NCBI RefSeq assembly: GCF_039535785.1 | Contig: NZ_BAAAXV010000002.1 | Location: 543,287 to 607,286 of the forward strand | DNA from: Nonomuraea helvata | Lineage (GTDB): Bacteria > Actinomycetota > Actinomycetes > Streptosporangiales > Streptosporangiaceae | DNA length: 64,000 nucleotides | Direction: 5' to 3' | Notes under the pieces: generated by a model | Database searches by the model: none | The model's input: only the letters and a program-made list of their open reading frames with translations | What the model was told of the DNA's origin: nothing | Part shown: positions 30,893-38,475 of the stretch, piece by piece | How the letters are laid out: every line of letters begins with the position of its first letter | Position numbering within the stretch: position 1 is the stretch's first letter | Program-made: the position numbers and the translations under genes

Positions 30893-32533
30893 ATGGCAGT
30901 GGGCCAGACTCCGATGCAGCCGGGGTTGCTGTCCTCCACGGTGAGTTTTGTCGAGGGTCGGCTGGCGCCGAACTCGATCTACACGGTGCTGCACCGTGAG
31001 TGCCGGAATCTGTTTCCGGACGAGATGTTCGCCGACCTGTTCGCTGAGGATGGGCGCCGGTCGGTGCCGCCGATGATCGTGGCGGTGGTGATGGTGCTGC
31101 AGCGGCTGGAGGGGCTGTCGGATCGCGAGGCGGTGGATCGGTTCGCCTTCGATGTGCGGTGGAAGTACGCCGCCGGCGGGCTGGACTTCGACCATCCAGG
31201 GTTCGTGCACACCGTGCTGGTGGACATGCGGGCCCGGCTGGCCGCCTCCGACCAGCCAGACCGGATCTTCGAGCGGACCGTGGAGGTGGCCGCCCGGGCC
31301 GGGCTGATCGGCCGCAAGCGGGTGCTGGACTCGGCACCGATCTATGACGCGGTGGCCACCCAGGACACCATCACGCTGATCCGCTCGGCGATCCGGGGCG
31401 TGCTGCGCGCCTCCGACCGGGAGTTGCGGGTCGCGCTGCGGGCGGTGATCTCCAGCGGGGACGCCTACACCGATCTCGGTAAGCCGGTCATCGACTGGAC
31501 CGAACAAGCGGAGCGGGAGGCGCTGATCGACTCGCGGGCCCGCGATGGGTTCGCGCTGCTAGCCGTGCTGGACGGACGGAAGGTGGCTGAGGAGGTCGAT
31601 CAGGCGGCACGATTGCTGGCCACCGTGCTCGGCCAGGACCTGCAGCACGGCGAGGACGGGGTGTTTCGGATCGCCCGCAAGGTGGCCAAGGACCGTGTCA
31701 TCTCCACCGTCGATGCCGAGGCGCGACACGGCCGCAAGACGGTGGAGCGCTCGTTCGACGGATACAAAGGCCACATCGCCGAAGACCCCGACAGCGAGAT
31801 CATCACTGCCACCCGGGTGACGGCAGGCAACGTGGGCGATGCCGAACCGGCCGCCGAACTCCTGGCTGACCTCCTGTCCGAGCAGGCCGAGCACGCCGAG
31901 CAGGCCGAGCACGCCGAGCAGGCCGAGCAGGCCGAGCAGGCCGAGCAGGCCGAGCAGGCCGAGCAGGCCGAGGTTTATGGTGATGCCGCCTACGGCACCG
32001 GGCCGATGCTTGCCAAGCTCGACCGGGCGCAAATCGAGGCGATGGTCAAGACGCAGCCCTCCAGCGCGCCCGGAGGTCGCTTCACCAAGGATGCCTTCAC
32101 CGTCGATCTGGAGGCCGGGCGGGTGATCTGCCCGAACCAGATCGTCAAGGAGATCCGCTGGCATCGCAATGGCAGTGGCGTGGCGGCCTTCGGCTCCGCA
32201 TGCGCGGGATGCCCGCTCCGGGAGCGGTGCACCACCGCCAAGGACGGCCGCGACATCAACCTCAGCCCGCACGAGGCACACTTGGCCCGGGGCCGGGCCA
32301 ACAGTGCCGATCCCGGCTGGCTGGCCCGATACCGCGCCACCCGGCCCAAGGTCGAACGCAAGATCGCGCATCTGATGCGGCGACGGCATGGCGGACGCCG
32401 CGCCCGCATGCGCGGCACCACCAAAGTCGACGCGGACTTTTCTTTGCTGGCCGCCGCTGTCAACCTGGCACGCCTGGCGGTGCTCGGCGTTACTTCCACC
32501 TCAACCGGGCGATGGGCAGCGACAATGGCCTGA
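30893..32533 (+). CDS. IS1182-family transposase
   Basis: Transposase of 546 aa: N-terminal DUF772-type domain (VVMVLQRLEGLSDREAVDRFAFDVRWKYAAGG), catalytic region with VDAEARHGRKTVERSFDGYKGHI and VYGDAAYGTG, a Cys pair CAGCPLRERCTT, and the C-terminal RARMRGTTKVDADFSLLAAAVNLARL. No stop or frameshift is present, so it may be active. A run of ten three-residue repeats (EQA/EHA) interrupts the catalytic domain before VYGDAAYG, and this is probably a recent expansion. ATG 30893 is the likely start. Confidence 0.93.
   Translation: MAVGQTPMQPGLLSSTVSFVEGRLAPNSIYTVLHRECRNLFPDEMFADLFAEDGRRSVPPMIVAVVMVLQRLEGLSDREAVDRFAFDVRWKYAAGGLDFDHPGFVHTVLVDMRARLAASDQPDRIFERTVEVAARAGLIGRKRVLDSAPIYDAVATQDTITLIRSAIRGVLRASDRELRVALRAVISSGDAYTDLGKPVIDWTEQAEREALIDSRARDGFALLAVLDGRKVAEEVDQAARLLATVLGQDLQHGEDGVFRIARKVAKDRVISTVDAEARHGRKTVERSFDGYKGHIAEDPDSEIITATRVTAGNVGDAEPAAELLADLLSEQAEHAEQAEHAEQAEQAEQAEQAEQAEQAEVYGDAAYGTGPMLAKLDRAQIEAMVKTQPSSAPGGRFTKDAFTVDLEAGRVICPNQIVKEIRWHRNGSGVAAFGSACAGCPLRERCTTAKDGRDINLSPHEAHLARGRANSADPGWLARYRATRPKVERKIAHLMRRRHGGRRARMRGTTKVDADFSLLAAAVNLARLAVLGVTSTSTGRWAATMA
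31880..31969 (+). repeat. Ten 9-bp repeats (GAGCAGGCC) inside the transposase gene
   Basis: Ten tandem units of GAGCAGGCC (two are GAGCACGCC) encode EQA/EHA triplets. The last six are identical, which points to recent slippage. The array is in frame and lies in the loop before the second catalytic aspartate. Confidence 0.95.
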
Positions 32534-32727
32534 CCAGGGAGAACAACCGCACGCCACGGTTACGGAAGGCCAGCGGACACCCTTCGGAACCCCTGTGGAT
32601 AACTCGGCAGAGCAGGGCTGACCCGAACCCCGCAAAGGCCGGGCCACCCAAGCTCGATCACAGGCCCGGCTCAGCAGATCGCGATCGAGATTCAACCGGC
32701 CGGGATCGACCGCTTAACACCAGCGAC

Positions 32728-33918
32728 CTAGGAGCGGCGGGCGGGGAAGGCGTGGCGGCGCGCCGCCACCACGATCGCGAGGGCCGCGACCACCAGCGGC
32801 AGCGAGGTCCACGGCAGCGCGCCCGCCCCCGCGCCCTCCAGCACCACCCCGCCGGCCAGCGACCCGGCCGCGATGCCCGCGTTGTACACGGTGGTCTGCA
32901 TGGACGTGGCCACGTCCGCGTTCCCCGCGCCCGTGGCGTCCACCAGAGCCGTCTGCAGCAACGTGGGCACCCCGCCGAAGGCCGCCCCCCACAGCCCGAC
33001 CGCCCCGAGCAGCGCCCAGTCCCGCCCTCCGAGGAGGGCCAGCACGGTCATGGCCCCCGCCACCACGCCCAGCACGGCCACGAGCGCCACCCGCGGGAAC
33101 CGGTCGATCACGGCGCCGGTGACCCAGATCCCCGCCACCGTCCCGACCCCGAACACGAGCAGCACGAGGCTGGTCTCCCCGAACCCGGCGAAGGCCACGA
33201 ACGGCGCCAGGTACGTGTACATCGCCTGATGTCCCACCAGCACCAGCACCGTCACCCCGAGGACCGTACGGACCCCGGGAAGGACCGCCACCCGTCGCAG
33301 CGGCACCCGCGCGGCGGCCGCCTCGCCGGGAAAGCCCGGCACCTTCCACAGCACCCATCCCACCAGCACGAGCGCGACGACGGCCAGGCCCAGGAAGGCC
33401 GCACGCCACCCGAAGGCCGAGGCCAGGGCCGCACCGGCCGGGATCCCCGCGCACAGCGCCACCGTGATCCCCGCCGAGACGATCGCGATCGCCCGCCCGC
33501 GCCGCTCGGCCGGCACCATCCGCGCCGCGTAGCCGACCAGCATCGCCCACAGGATCCCGCCCATGACCCCGGCCAGCACCCGCGCCCCGAACGTCACCGC
33601 GTACGACGACGAGAGCCCGGTCACCGCGTTGAACAGGGCGAACCCCGTCAGCGCCGAAACCAGCACCGGCCGCCGCGGCAGCCCGCGCAGCAGCGCCGTC
33701 ACCGGGATCGCCGACAGGGTGGACGCCACCGCGTACGCCGTCACCAGGAACCCGGCCCGCCCCTCGGGCACCTCCAGCGCCCGCGCCATCGGCGGCAGCA
33801 GCCCGGCGGGAAGCAGCTCGGTCATCACCGCCGTGAACGCCGCCGAGAACAGCGCCAGCAGCCCCGACCACGGCATCCGCACCACGCGGACCGCGTCGGC
33901 GATCGTCGCACCAGACAT
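32728..33918 (-). CDS. MFS transporter (DHA1-like)
   Basis: Twelve-helix major facilitator protein of 396 aa. MTELLPAGLLPPMARALEV, the helix 2-3 loop GLPRRPVL and the helix-5 motif region (SAGITVALCAGIPAGAALASAFGWRAAFLG) place it with sugar/drug efflux proteins of the AraJ/DHA1 group. The substrate is unknown. It is divergent from a MerR regulator with a clear palindrome between. Its TAG stop lies in the CTAG at the right edge of the IS1182 element, so the gene is complete. Confidence 0.9.
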   Translation of the reverse strand: MSGATIADAVRVVRMPWSGLLALFSAAFTAVMTELLPAGLLPPMARALEVPEGRAGFLVTAYAVASTLSAIPVTALLRGLPRRPVLVSALTGFALFNAVTGLSSSYAVTFGARVLAGVMGGILWAMLVGYAARMVPAERRGRAIAIVSAGITVALCAGIPAGAALASAFGWRAAFLGLAVVALVLVGWVLWKVPGFPGEAAAARVPLRRVAVLPGVRTVLGVTVLVLVGHQAMYTYLAPFVAFAGFGETSLVLLVFGVGTVAGIWVTGAVIDRFPRVALVAVLGVVAGAMTVLALLGGRDWALLGAVGLWGAAFGGVPTLLQTALVDATGAGNADVATSMQTTVYNAGIAAGSLAGGVVLEGAGAGALPWTSLPLVVAALAIVVAARRHAFPARRS

Positions 33919-33934
33919 GCCGCCTATGCTGAAA

Positions 33935-33954
33935 CCTTCACATCAATGTGAAGG
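33935..33954. promoter_or_regulatory. MerR-type operator palindrome
   Basis: CCTTCACATCAATGTGAAGG has 8-bp arms around TCAA, placed 18 bp before the MerR start and 16 bp from the MFS start. Symmetry, size and divergent setting are typical of MerR operators that lie in a long promoter spacer. Confidence 0.65.
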
Positions 33955-33972
33955 CAAGCCGGGAGGCCCGCC

Positions 33973-34344
33973 ATGAAGATCGGCGAACTGTCGCGCCTCA
34001 CGGGCGTGCCCACCCGCATGCTCCGCTACTACGAGGAGCAGGACCTCCTGCACCCCGACCGGGCCGGCAACGGCTACCGCCGGTATCCCGAGTCGGCCGT
34101 GTACCGGGTCCAGCAGATCCGCGGGCTGCTCGACTCCGGCCTCACCACGGAGATCATCCGCCGGATCCTCCCGTTCCTGAACAGGCCCGACGAGATCCAC
34201 CTGCACCCGCAGTGTCTCACTCCCGAGCTGGCCGAACTCCTCGAGGCCGAGGCGAGCCGCATCCAGCAGCGCATCGACTGCCTGTCCCGCAACCGCGACG
34301 CCATCCACGCGTATCTCGCCGCCGTACGAGCCGCGGGCCTTTAG
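33973..34344 (+). CDS. MerR-family transcriptional regulator
   Basis: MerR protein of 123 aa: MKIGELSRLTGVPTRMLRYYEEQDLLHPDRAGNGYRRY gives the winged helix-turn-helix, followed by a coiled dimer helix near residues 75-115. No cysteine pattern for metal sensing is seen (a single CL in HPQCLTPE and one in DCLS). It more likely senses an organic compound and controls the divergent MFS transporter through the palindrome between them. The 205 bp after it hold no gene. Confidence 0.92.
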   Translation: MKIGELSRLTGVPTRMLRYYEEQDLLHPDRAGNGYRRYPESAVYRVQQIRGLLDSGLTTEIIRRILPFLNRPDEIHLHPQCLTPELAELLEAEASRIQQRIDCLSRNRDAIHAYLAAVRAAGL

Positions 34345-34549
34345 ATTCGGAGAAACAGGTGTCTGTCGGGAGCGGTCCCGTTCGTCGGTGGGGTGGACAG
34401 GCGCGGCCGGGGCGAGAGCGGCGACAGCGACACGTTCGCGGTCCGACGTCCCGCCGAAGGTGCTCGCTCCCGTCCCGACCGACTTCCTCAACTGAACGGA
34501 AGCCGACGGAAGCGGACGGATCAGCAGGCTGAGCGCGTACGGCCCTCTG

Positions 34550-34870
34550 TCAGGCGCCCGGAGACCGGTACTCCACGTCCTTCCTGGCGGCCTCGTCGAT
34601 CTCCTCCGGCGTCATCAGGACAACCGTCTTCATCAGCACCCCGCCGGACGCCGACACGTTCAGCCCCACGGCGGCCGAAGCCACGTTGTCCGGCATGTCG
34701 ACGATGACGTACACGTCGTTCTCGCCGAACGCGAAGTACATCTGCTCGACCCGGCCACCGACACTCGCCGCCATGCGCTCCACCGCCTGACGGCGTCCGG
34801 TGCCTCCTTCCCGGAGCACCCCCTTGGCGCCGTCCGCAGTGTAGGTCGATTGAATGAGGTATTTGGGCAT
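34550..34870 (-). CDS. GYD-domain protein
   Basis: Small cytoplasmic protein of 106 aa with the GYD fold (ferredoxin-like dimeric barrel): MPKYLIQSTYTADGAKGVLREGGTGRRQAVERMAASVGGRVEQMYFAFGENDVYVIVDMPD. The function of the family is unknown. ATG 34870 has GAGAAGGG upstream; the frame is open to 35002 but shows no conserved residues there. It is monocistronic and divergent from the small membrane protein. Confidence 0.88.
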   Translation of the reverse strand: MPKYLIQSTYTADGAKGVLREGGTGRRQAVERMAASVGGRVEQMYFAFGENDVYVIVDMPDNVASAAVGLNVSASGGVLMKTVVLMTPEEIDEAARKDVEYRSPGA

Positions 34871-35073
34871 GGTTGAACCCTTCTCGTTTCCGCCGCTCCC
34901 GCGCTCAGACGTCACGGTATGGAACGGATCGATGGCGACACGGGAGCCGCCACTGTGCCGCAACGGAACGGACCAAGGTTTTGCCGCCGTTGAGGCTTTC
35001 ATCGACCGAGCAGTCGCGTGCTGTGCTCGACCACCGGGTAGCCCCGTCGAGACAGCGATTTAGGGGGAATCCG

Positions 35074-35367
35074 ATGATTCGAATGCTTCACAAGATGGGA
35101 ATACGGTCCACGACGATGTACGCGGCAGGGCTGGCCTCGATCGGGTTGTCGGTCGCGAGCTGGGCCACCTCGCTGAGGTACGAGCGCGCCGGCATCGACC
35201 GGGCCGACCGCTGGGGCATCTTCATCGGGCAGTGGGCGCCCACCTTCTTCGCGCTCGGCACCGCGCTCCAGATGGAGGAGACGCGCCAGGAGACGATGTC
35301 GGAGGAGCAGCGCATGCGCATGGGCGAGCGCGAACCCTCACACATGCCTGTGGGGGCGCACGCCTGA
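35074..35367 (+). CDS. Small two-helix membrane protein
   Basis: Protein of 97 aa starting MIRMLHKMGIRSTTMYAAGLASIGLSVASWA, with one hydrophobic helix at about residues 14-33 and a second around GIFIGQWAPTFFALGTALQM. The C-terminus is charged (MEETRQETMSEEQRMRMGERE). I do not recognise a family. GGGGGA precedes ATG 35074. It is followed by a strong terminator hairpin, so it forms its own transcript. Confidence 0.7.
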   Translation: MIRMLHKMGIRSTTMYAAGLASIGLSVASWATSLRYERAGIDRADRWGIFIGQWAPTFFALGTALQMEETRQETMSEEQRMRMGEREPSHMPVGAHA

Positions 35368-35394
35368 CCGAGGCTCTTCGTCTCCGAAGACGCG

Positions 35395-35421
35395 GCCCGG
35401 CCTTCTCGGAGGCCGGGCTTT
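35395..35421 (+). terminator. Terminator hairpin
   Basis: GCCCGGCCT-tctcgg-AGGCCGGGC is a nine-pair stem with a six-base loop followed by TTT, 27 bp after the small membrane protein stop. It overlaps the beginning of the chaA reading frame, which makes the chaA start and promoter uncertain. Confidence 0.75.
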
Positions 35422-36469
35422 GCGCTGTCCCTGGCCATCACGACGTCACGGATCGCGCGAGCTGCCGGTCGTCCTGGTGATCCTCGTGGCTCTGCTGCTG
35501 GCCGGGGCCGTGCTGGCCGCCGTACATCACGCGGAGGTCATCGCCCACCGCGTCGGCGAGCCGTTCGGGTCGTTGGTGCTGGCCGTGGCCGTGACGGTGA
35601 TCGAGGTGGCGCTCATCGTCAGCCTCATGATCTCCGGTGGCGCGCAGACGGGGGCGCTGGCGCGCGACACCGTGTTCGCGGCGGTGATGATCACCTGCAA
35701 CGGGATCGTCGGGCTGTCGCTGCTCACCGTCACGCTCAAACGTCGGATCGCGGCGTTCAACGCGGAGGGCACCGGCACGGCGCTGGCCACCGTGGCCACG
35801 CTGAGCACGCTGAGCCTGGTGCTGCCCACGTTCACGACGAGCGCGCAGGGGCCGGCCTTCTCACCCGCGCAGCTCGGGTTCGCGGCGGTGGTGTCCCTCG
35901 CGCTGTACGGGCTGTTCGTGCTGACGCAGACCGTACGCCATCGTGACTACTTCCTGCCCGTCCAGGCGGAGGGCCGGCCGCCCGCCGAGGAGGAGCACGC
36001 CCCTCGGCCCTCGGGGCGCACCGCGCTGACCAGCCTCGGGATGTTGCTGGTCGCGCTGGTGTCCGTGGTCGGCCTGGCGAAGGTGGAGCCGCCCGTGATC
36101 GAGACGGCCGTGTCGGCGGCCGGGCTGCCGCAGGCCGTGGTGGGCGTGGTCATCGCGCTGCTGGTGCTGCTGCCCGAGACCATCGCCGCCATCCGCGCGG
36201 CCAGGCGCGACCAGGTGCAGATCAGCCTCAACCTGGCGCTCGGGTCGGCGATGGTCAGCATCGGGCTGACCATCCCGGCCATCGCGGTGGCGTCGATCTG
36301 GCTGGACGGGCCGCTGCTGCTCGGCCTCGGCGGCACGCACATGGTGCTGCTCGCCCTGACGGTCGTGGTCTCCACGCTCACGGTGGTGCCGGGGCGGGCG
36401 ACCCTGCTCCAGAGCGGGGTGCACCTGGTGCTGTTCGCCTCGTTCCTCTCCCTGGCGGTCAGTCCCTGA
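35420..36469 (+). CDS. chaA: Calcium/proton (ChaA-type) antiporter
   Basis: Cation/proton antiporter of the CaCA superfamily, up to 349 aa with about ten membrane helices. The first alpha repeat is HRVGEPFGSLVLAVAVTVIEVALIVSLM, and the second is VIALLVLLPETIAAIRAARRDQVQISLNLALGSAMVSIGLT. Both carry the conserved Glu (VTVIEV, LLPETI) used for Ca2+ or Na+ exchange. The start is uncertain: TTG 35420 sits within a terminator hairpin, and the usual first helix of about 30 residues is missing, so the N-terminus may be truncated. It is transcribed alone. Confidence 0.88.
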   Translation: MRCPWPSRRHGSRELPVVLVILVALLLAGAVLAAVHHAEVIAHRVGEPFGSLVLAVAVTVIEVALIVSLMISGGAQTGALARDTVFAAVMITCNGIVGLSLLTVTLKRRIAAFNAEGTGTALATVATLSTLSLVLPTFTTSAQGPAFSPAQLGFAAVVSLALYGLFVLTQTVRHRDYFLPVQAEGRPPAEEEHAPRPSGRTALTSLGMLLVALVSVVGLAKVEPPVIETAVSAAGLPQAVVGVVIALLVLLPETIAAIRAARRDQVQISLNLALGSAMVSIGLTIPAIAVASIWLDGPLLLGLGGTHMVLLALTVVVSTLTVVPGRATLLQSGVHLVLFASFLSLAVSP

Positions 36470-36524
36470 TCATATTCCCTATACGGGTGCTTCACTCCCT
36501 TGATATGCCATTATAGAGAGCGAT

Positions 36525-36926
36525 ATGGAGCAATACACCGTCGAACAGGCCGCGGCACTGCTGGGGCTGCACGTCAAGACCGTCCGCAACTACGTACGGG
36601 ACGGGCGACTGCCCGCCGTGCGCGTCGGCAAGCGGTACCGGATCGCCAAGGACGACCTCGCGGCGTTCGCGGGGCTGCCGGTCGGCGCTCCCGCGGCGCC
36701 CCGCCGCGCCGAGGTGTCCAGCATCGTGCAGATCGACGGCATCACCAGGCCAGACATGGACCGGGTCAGCACGATGGTCCTGGCCTCACTGGCGGGCCGC
36801 CCGCACGGCCTGCGCGTGGAGTTCGCCTACGACGAGGAGCGCGCTCACCTGAAGGTCATCGTGCTGGGCGGGCTGGAGGAGAGCGCCCAGGTCCTGCGCA
36901 TCGTGGACGCGCTGGTCCGCGATTGA
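36525..36926 (+). CDS. Excisionase-type HTH protein
   Basis: Protein of 133 aa. Residues 1-50 are a MerR/excisionase-like winged HTH (YTVEQAAALLGLHVKTVRNYVRDGRLPAVRVGKRYRIAKDDLAAF). The C-terminal part (VDRVSTMVLASLAGRPHGLRVEFAYDEERAHLKVIVLGG) is a small alpha-beta domain. It stands 34 bp upstream of a DUF4180 gene, and the two probably form one operon in which this protein is the regulator. An AT-rich stretch with CATTATAGAGAG upstream is the likely promoter. No integrase is nearby, so an excisionase role is unlikely. Confidence 0.88.
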   Translation: MEQYTVEQAAALLGLHVKTVRNYVRDGRLPAVRVGKRYRIAKDDLAAFAGLPVGAPAAPRRAEVSSIVQIDGITRPDMDRVSTMVLASLAGRPHGLRVEFAYDEERAHLKVIVLGGLEESAQVLRIVDALVRD

Positions 36927-36960
36927 CGCCCCGGCACATCGGGATCATGGGAGTTGCAGG

Positions 36961-37362
36961 ATGCTTGACGACAGTGTGTACGTCTGCGAGCCGCACGGCG
37001 AGCCGCTGCGCGAGAGCAGCGACGCGCTCGACCTCCTCGGCGAGGCCTTCGGCAGGGGCGCCACCTGGGTGGCCGTCCCGGCCGAGCGGCTCCACGACGA
37101 CTTCTTCGCGCTGCGCACCGGCGTGGCGGGCGAGTTCGCGCAGAAGTTCGTCAACTACCGCGTCGGCCTGGCCATCGTGGGGGACGTCTCCCGCTTCACC
37201 GCCGCCAGCTCCGCGCTGCGCGACTGGGTGCTCGAGTCGAACCGGGGTGCCCACATCTGGTTCGTCGGCGACCTGGAGGAGCTGGCGGCGCGGCGGTCAG
37301 CTCGCGAACATCCCACCGGTGGCGTTCACGAACGTCGCGGCGAGGCCGCCGGCCCGGTCTGA
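36961..37362 (+). CDS. DUF4180-domain protein
   Basis: Protein of 133 aa with DUF4180 features: DFFALRTGVAGEFAQKFVNYRVGLAIVGDVSRFTAASSALRDWVLESNRG and then HIWFVGDLEEL. The function is unknown; members are often paired with HTH regulators, as here. The last 20 residues (REHPTGGVHERRGEAAG) look non-conserved, and the final 37 bp overlap the end of the convergent LLM oxidoreductase gene. The tail may be a read-through extension. Confidence 0.85.
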   Translation: MLDDSVYVCEPHGEPLRESSDALDLLGEAFGRGATWVAVPAERLHDDFFALRTGVAGEFAQKFVNYRVGLAIVGDVSRFTAASSALRDWVLESNRGAHIWFVGDLEELAARRSAREHPTGGVHERRGEAAGPV

Positions 37363-38201
37363 GGGGCCGTCCGGGGACGGCGGGCGGCCACCGCGGCCAG
37401 CATCTCCCAGGCCGCCTCCGGGTGCAGCGTCTCCTCCGGGTCCTGGTGGAAGGGGTCGAGGACGACGGTCTCCGCGCCGAGCAGCCGCAGCGCCTCCAGG
37501 TCCGCCATCACCTGGTCGATCGTGCCCTCCCCCGCGCGCCGCTCCTCCAGCGGCGAGTCCGTGATCCGCAGCAGGATCCTGGGCGCCAGGGCGGGCGCCG
37601 GTCGGCCCTGCTCGGCGGCGATGTCCTGCACGCGCGACCACGTCTCGCGCAGCCAGGAAACGCTGCTGCGCAGGGGGTGCCACGCGTCGCCGTACCGCAC
37701 GGCCCTGCGCAGGGCCGCCTCGCTGCCGCCGCCCACCCAGATCGGCACGCCGCCGGAGCGGTAGTCGCGCTCGTCGGCCCAGGCGGTGCGGATGGCGGCG
37801 AGGTACTCGTCGGTCACCTTGCCGCGCCGCTCGTACGCCGCCCCGAGCGCCTCGAACTCCTGCCGCGCCCATCCGACCCCCACGCCGAGCACCAGCCGCC
37901 CGCCGCTGAGATCGTTGAGGTTGGCCGCCATGCGGGCCACGAGGAGCGGATGACGGTACGGCACGAGGATCACGGTGGTGCCGAGGCCGATCCCCGAGGT
38001 GATGCCGGCCAGCCAGGAGAGCGTCGTGAACGGCTCGTAGAACGGCGCCGGATACTGCTCGGCCACGTCGGGAGTGATCACCACGTGGTCGGAGACCATG
38101 AGCAGGTCGAACCCGAGCCCTTCGACCGTCTGCGCCCACCGCCGCAGCACGTCGGGATCGGTGCCGGGGCCGAAGTTCGGGACGTTCACGCCAAGTCGCA
38201 T
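37326..38201 (-). CDS. LLM-class F420-dependent oxidoreductase
   Basis: Luciferase-like barrel enzyme of 291 aa, probably F420-dependent. Typical segments are MRLGVNVPNFGPGTDP, LLMVSDHVVITPD, TVILVPYRHPLLVARMAANLNDLSGGRLVLGVGVGW and PIWVGGGSEAALRRAVRYGDAWHPL. The substrate is unknown. The C-terminus is Arg/Pro-rich and overlaps the convergent DUF4180 gene by 37 bp. It is monocistronic, with its start facing the histidine kinase gene 77 bp away. Confidence 0.9.
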   Translation of the reverse strand: MRLGVNVPNFGPGTDPDVLRRWAQTVEGLGFDLLMVSDHVVITPDVAEQYPAPFYEPFTTLSWLAGITSGIGLGTTVILVPYRHPLLVARMAANLNDLSGGRLVLGVGVGWARQEFEALGAAYERRGKVTDEYLAAIRTAWADERDYRSGGVPIWVGGGSEAALRRAVRYGDAWHPLRSSVSWLRETWSRVQDIAAEQGRPAPALAPRILLRITDSPLEERRAGEGTIDQVMADLEALRLLGAETVVLDPFHQDPEETLHPEAAWEMLAAVAARRPRTAPQTGPAASPRRS

Positions 38202-38475
38202 CGACCCAGGTTAAACCAGGACACCCGCCCCGGCCCGGCTCGCGTGCCGGAGGGCGCGACGCGGCCGCTAAAGTGAGTGGATCTTCCAGACCGCCGTCCT
38301 CGCCCTGGCCCTGCTCGCGACAGCCGGTGACCTCTTCTTCGGCCTGAGCCACCCCGGGCCGCCGTCGCTCCCCCAGCTGCTCCTGCTCGCGCTGGGCCTG
38401 GCGGGCGGCTGGTCGTTCGTCGCCGTCGGCCTCGTCGTCAGGGCCAGGCAGCCCGCCGGCCGCTCCGGCGGGCTG

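Larger units (their letters stand above)
30800..32727 (+). mobile_element. IS1182-family insertion sequence, 1928 bp, CTAG target duplication
   Basis: A complete element with one transposase gene. Terminal repeats: the left end GTGACTGGTGTT and the right end (read inward) GTCGCTGGTGTT match at 10 of 12 positions. Direct CTAG copies flank it at 30796-30799 and 32728-32731; a short palindromic CTAG-type target fits the family. The target CTAG contains the TAG stop of the plus-strand fusion gene and, on the other strand, the TAG stop of the MFS gene. The duplication therefore left both genes complete. About 190 non-coding bases lie between the transposase stop and the right end. Confidence 0.85.

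Noticed and set aside
36525..37362. Excisionase-like HTH gene as evidence for an integrated phage or element
   Set aside because: No integrase, attachment site or phage genes are adjacent. The pairing with DUF4180 is a chromosomal operon type.
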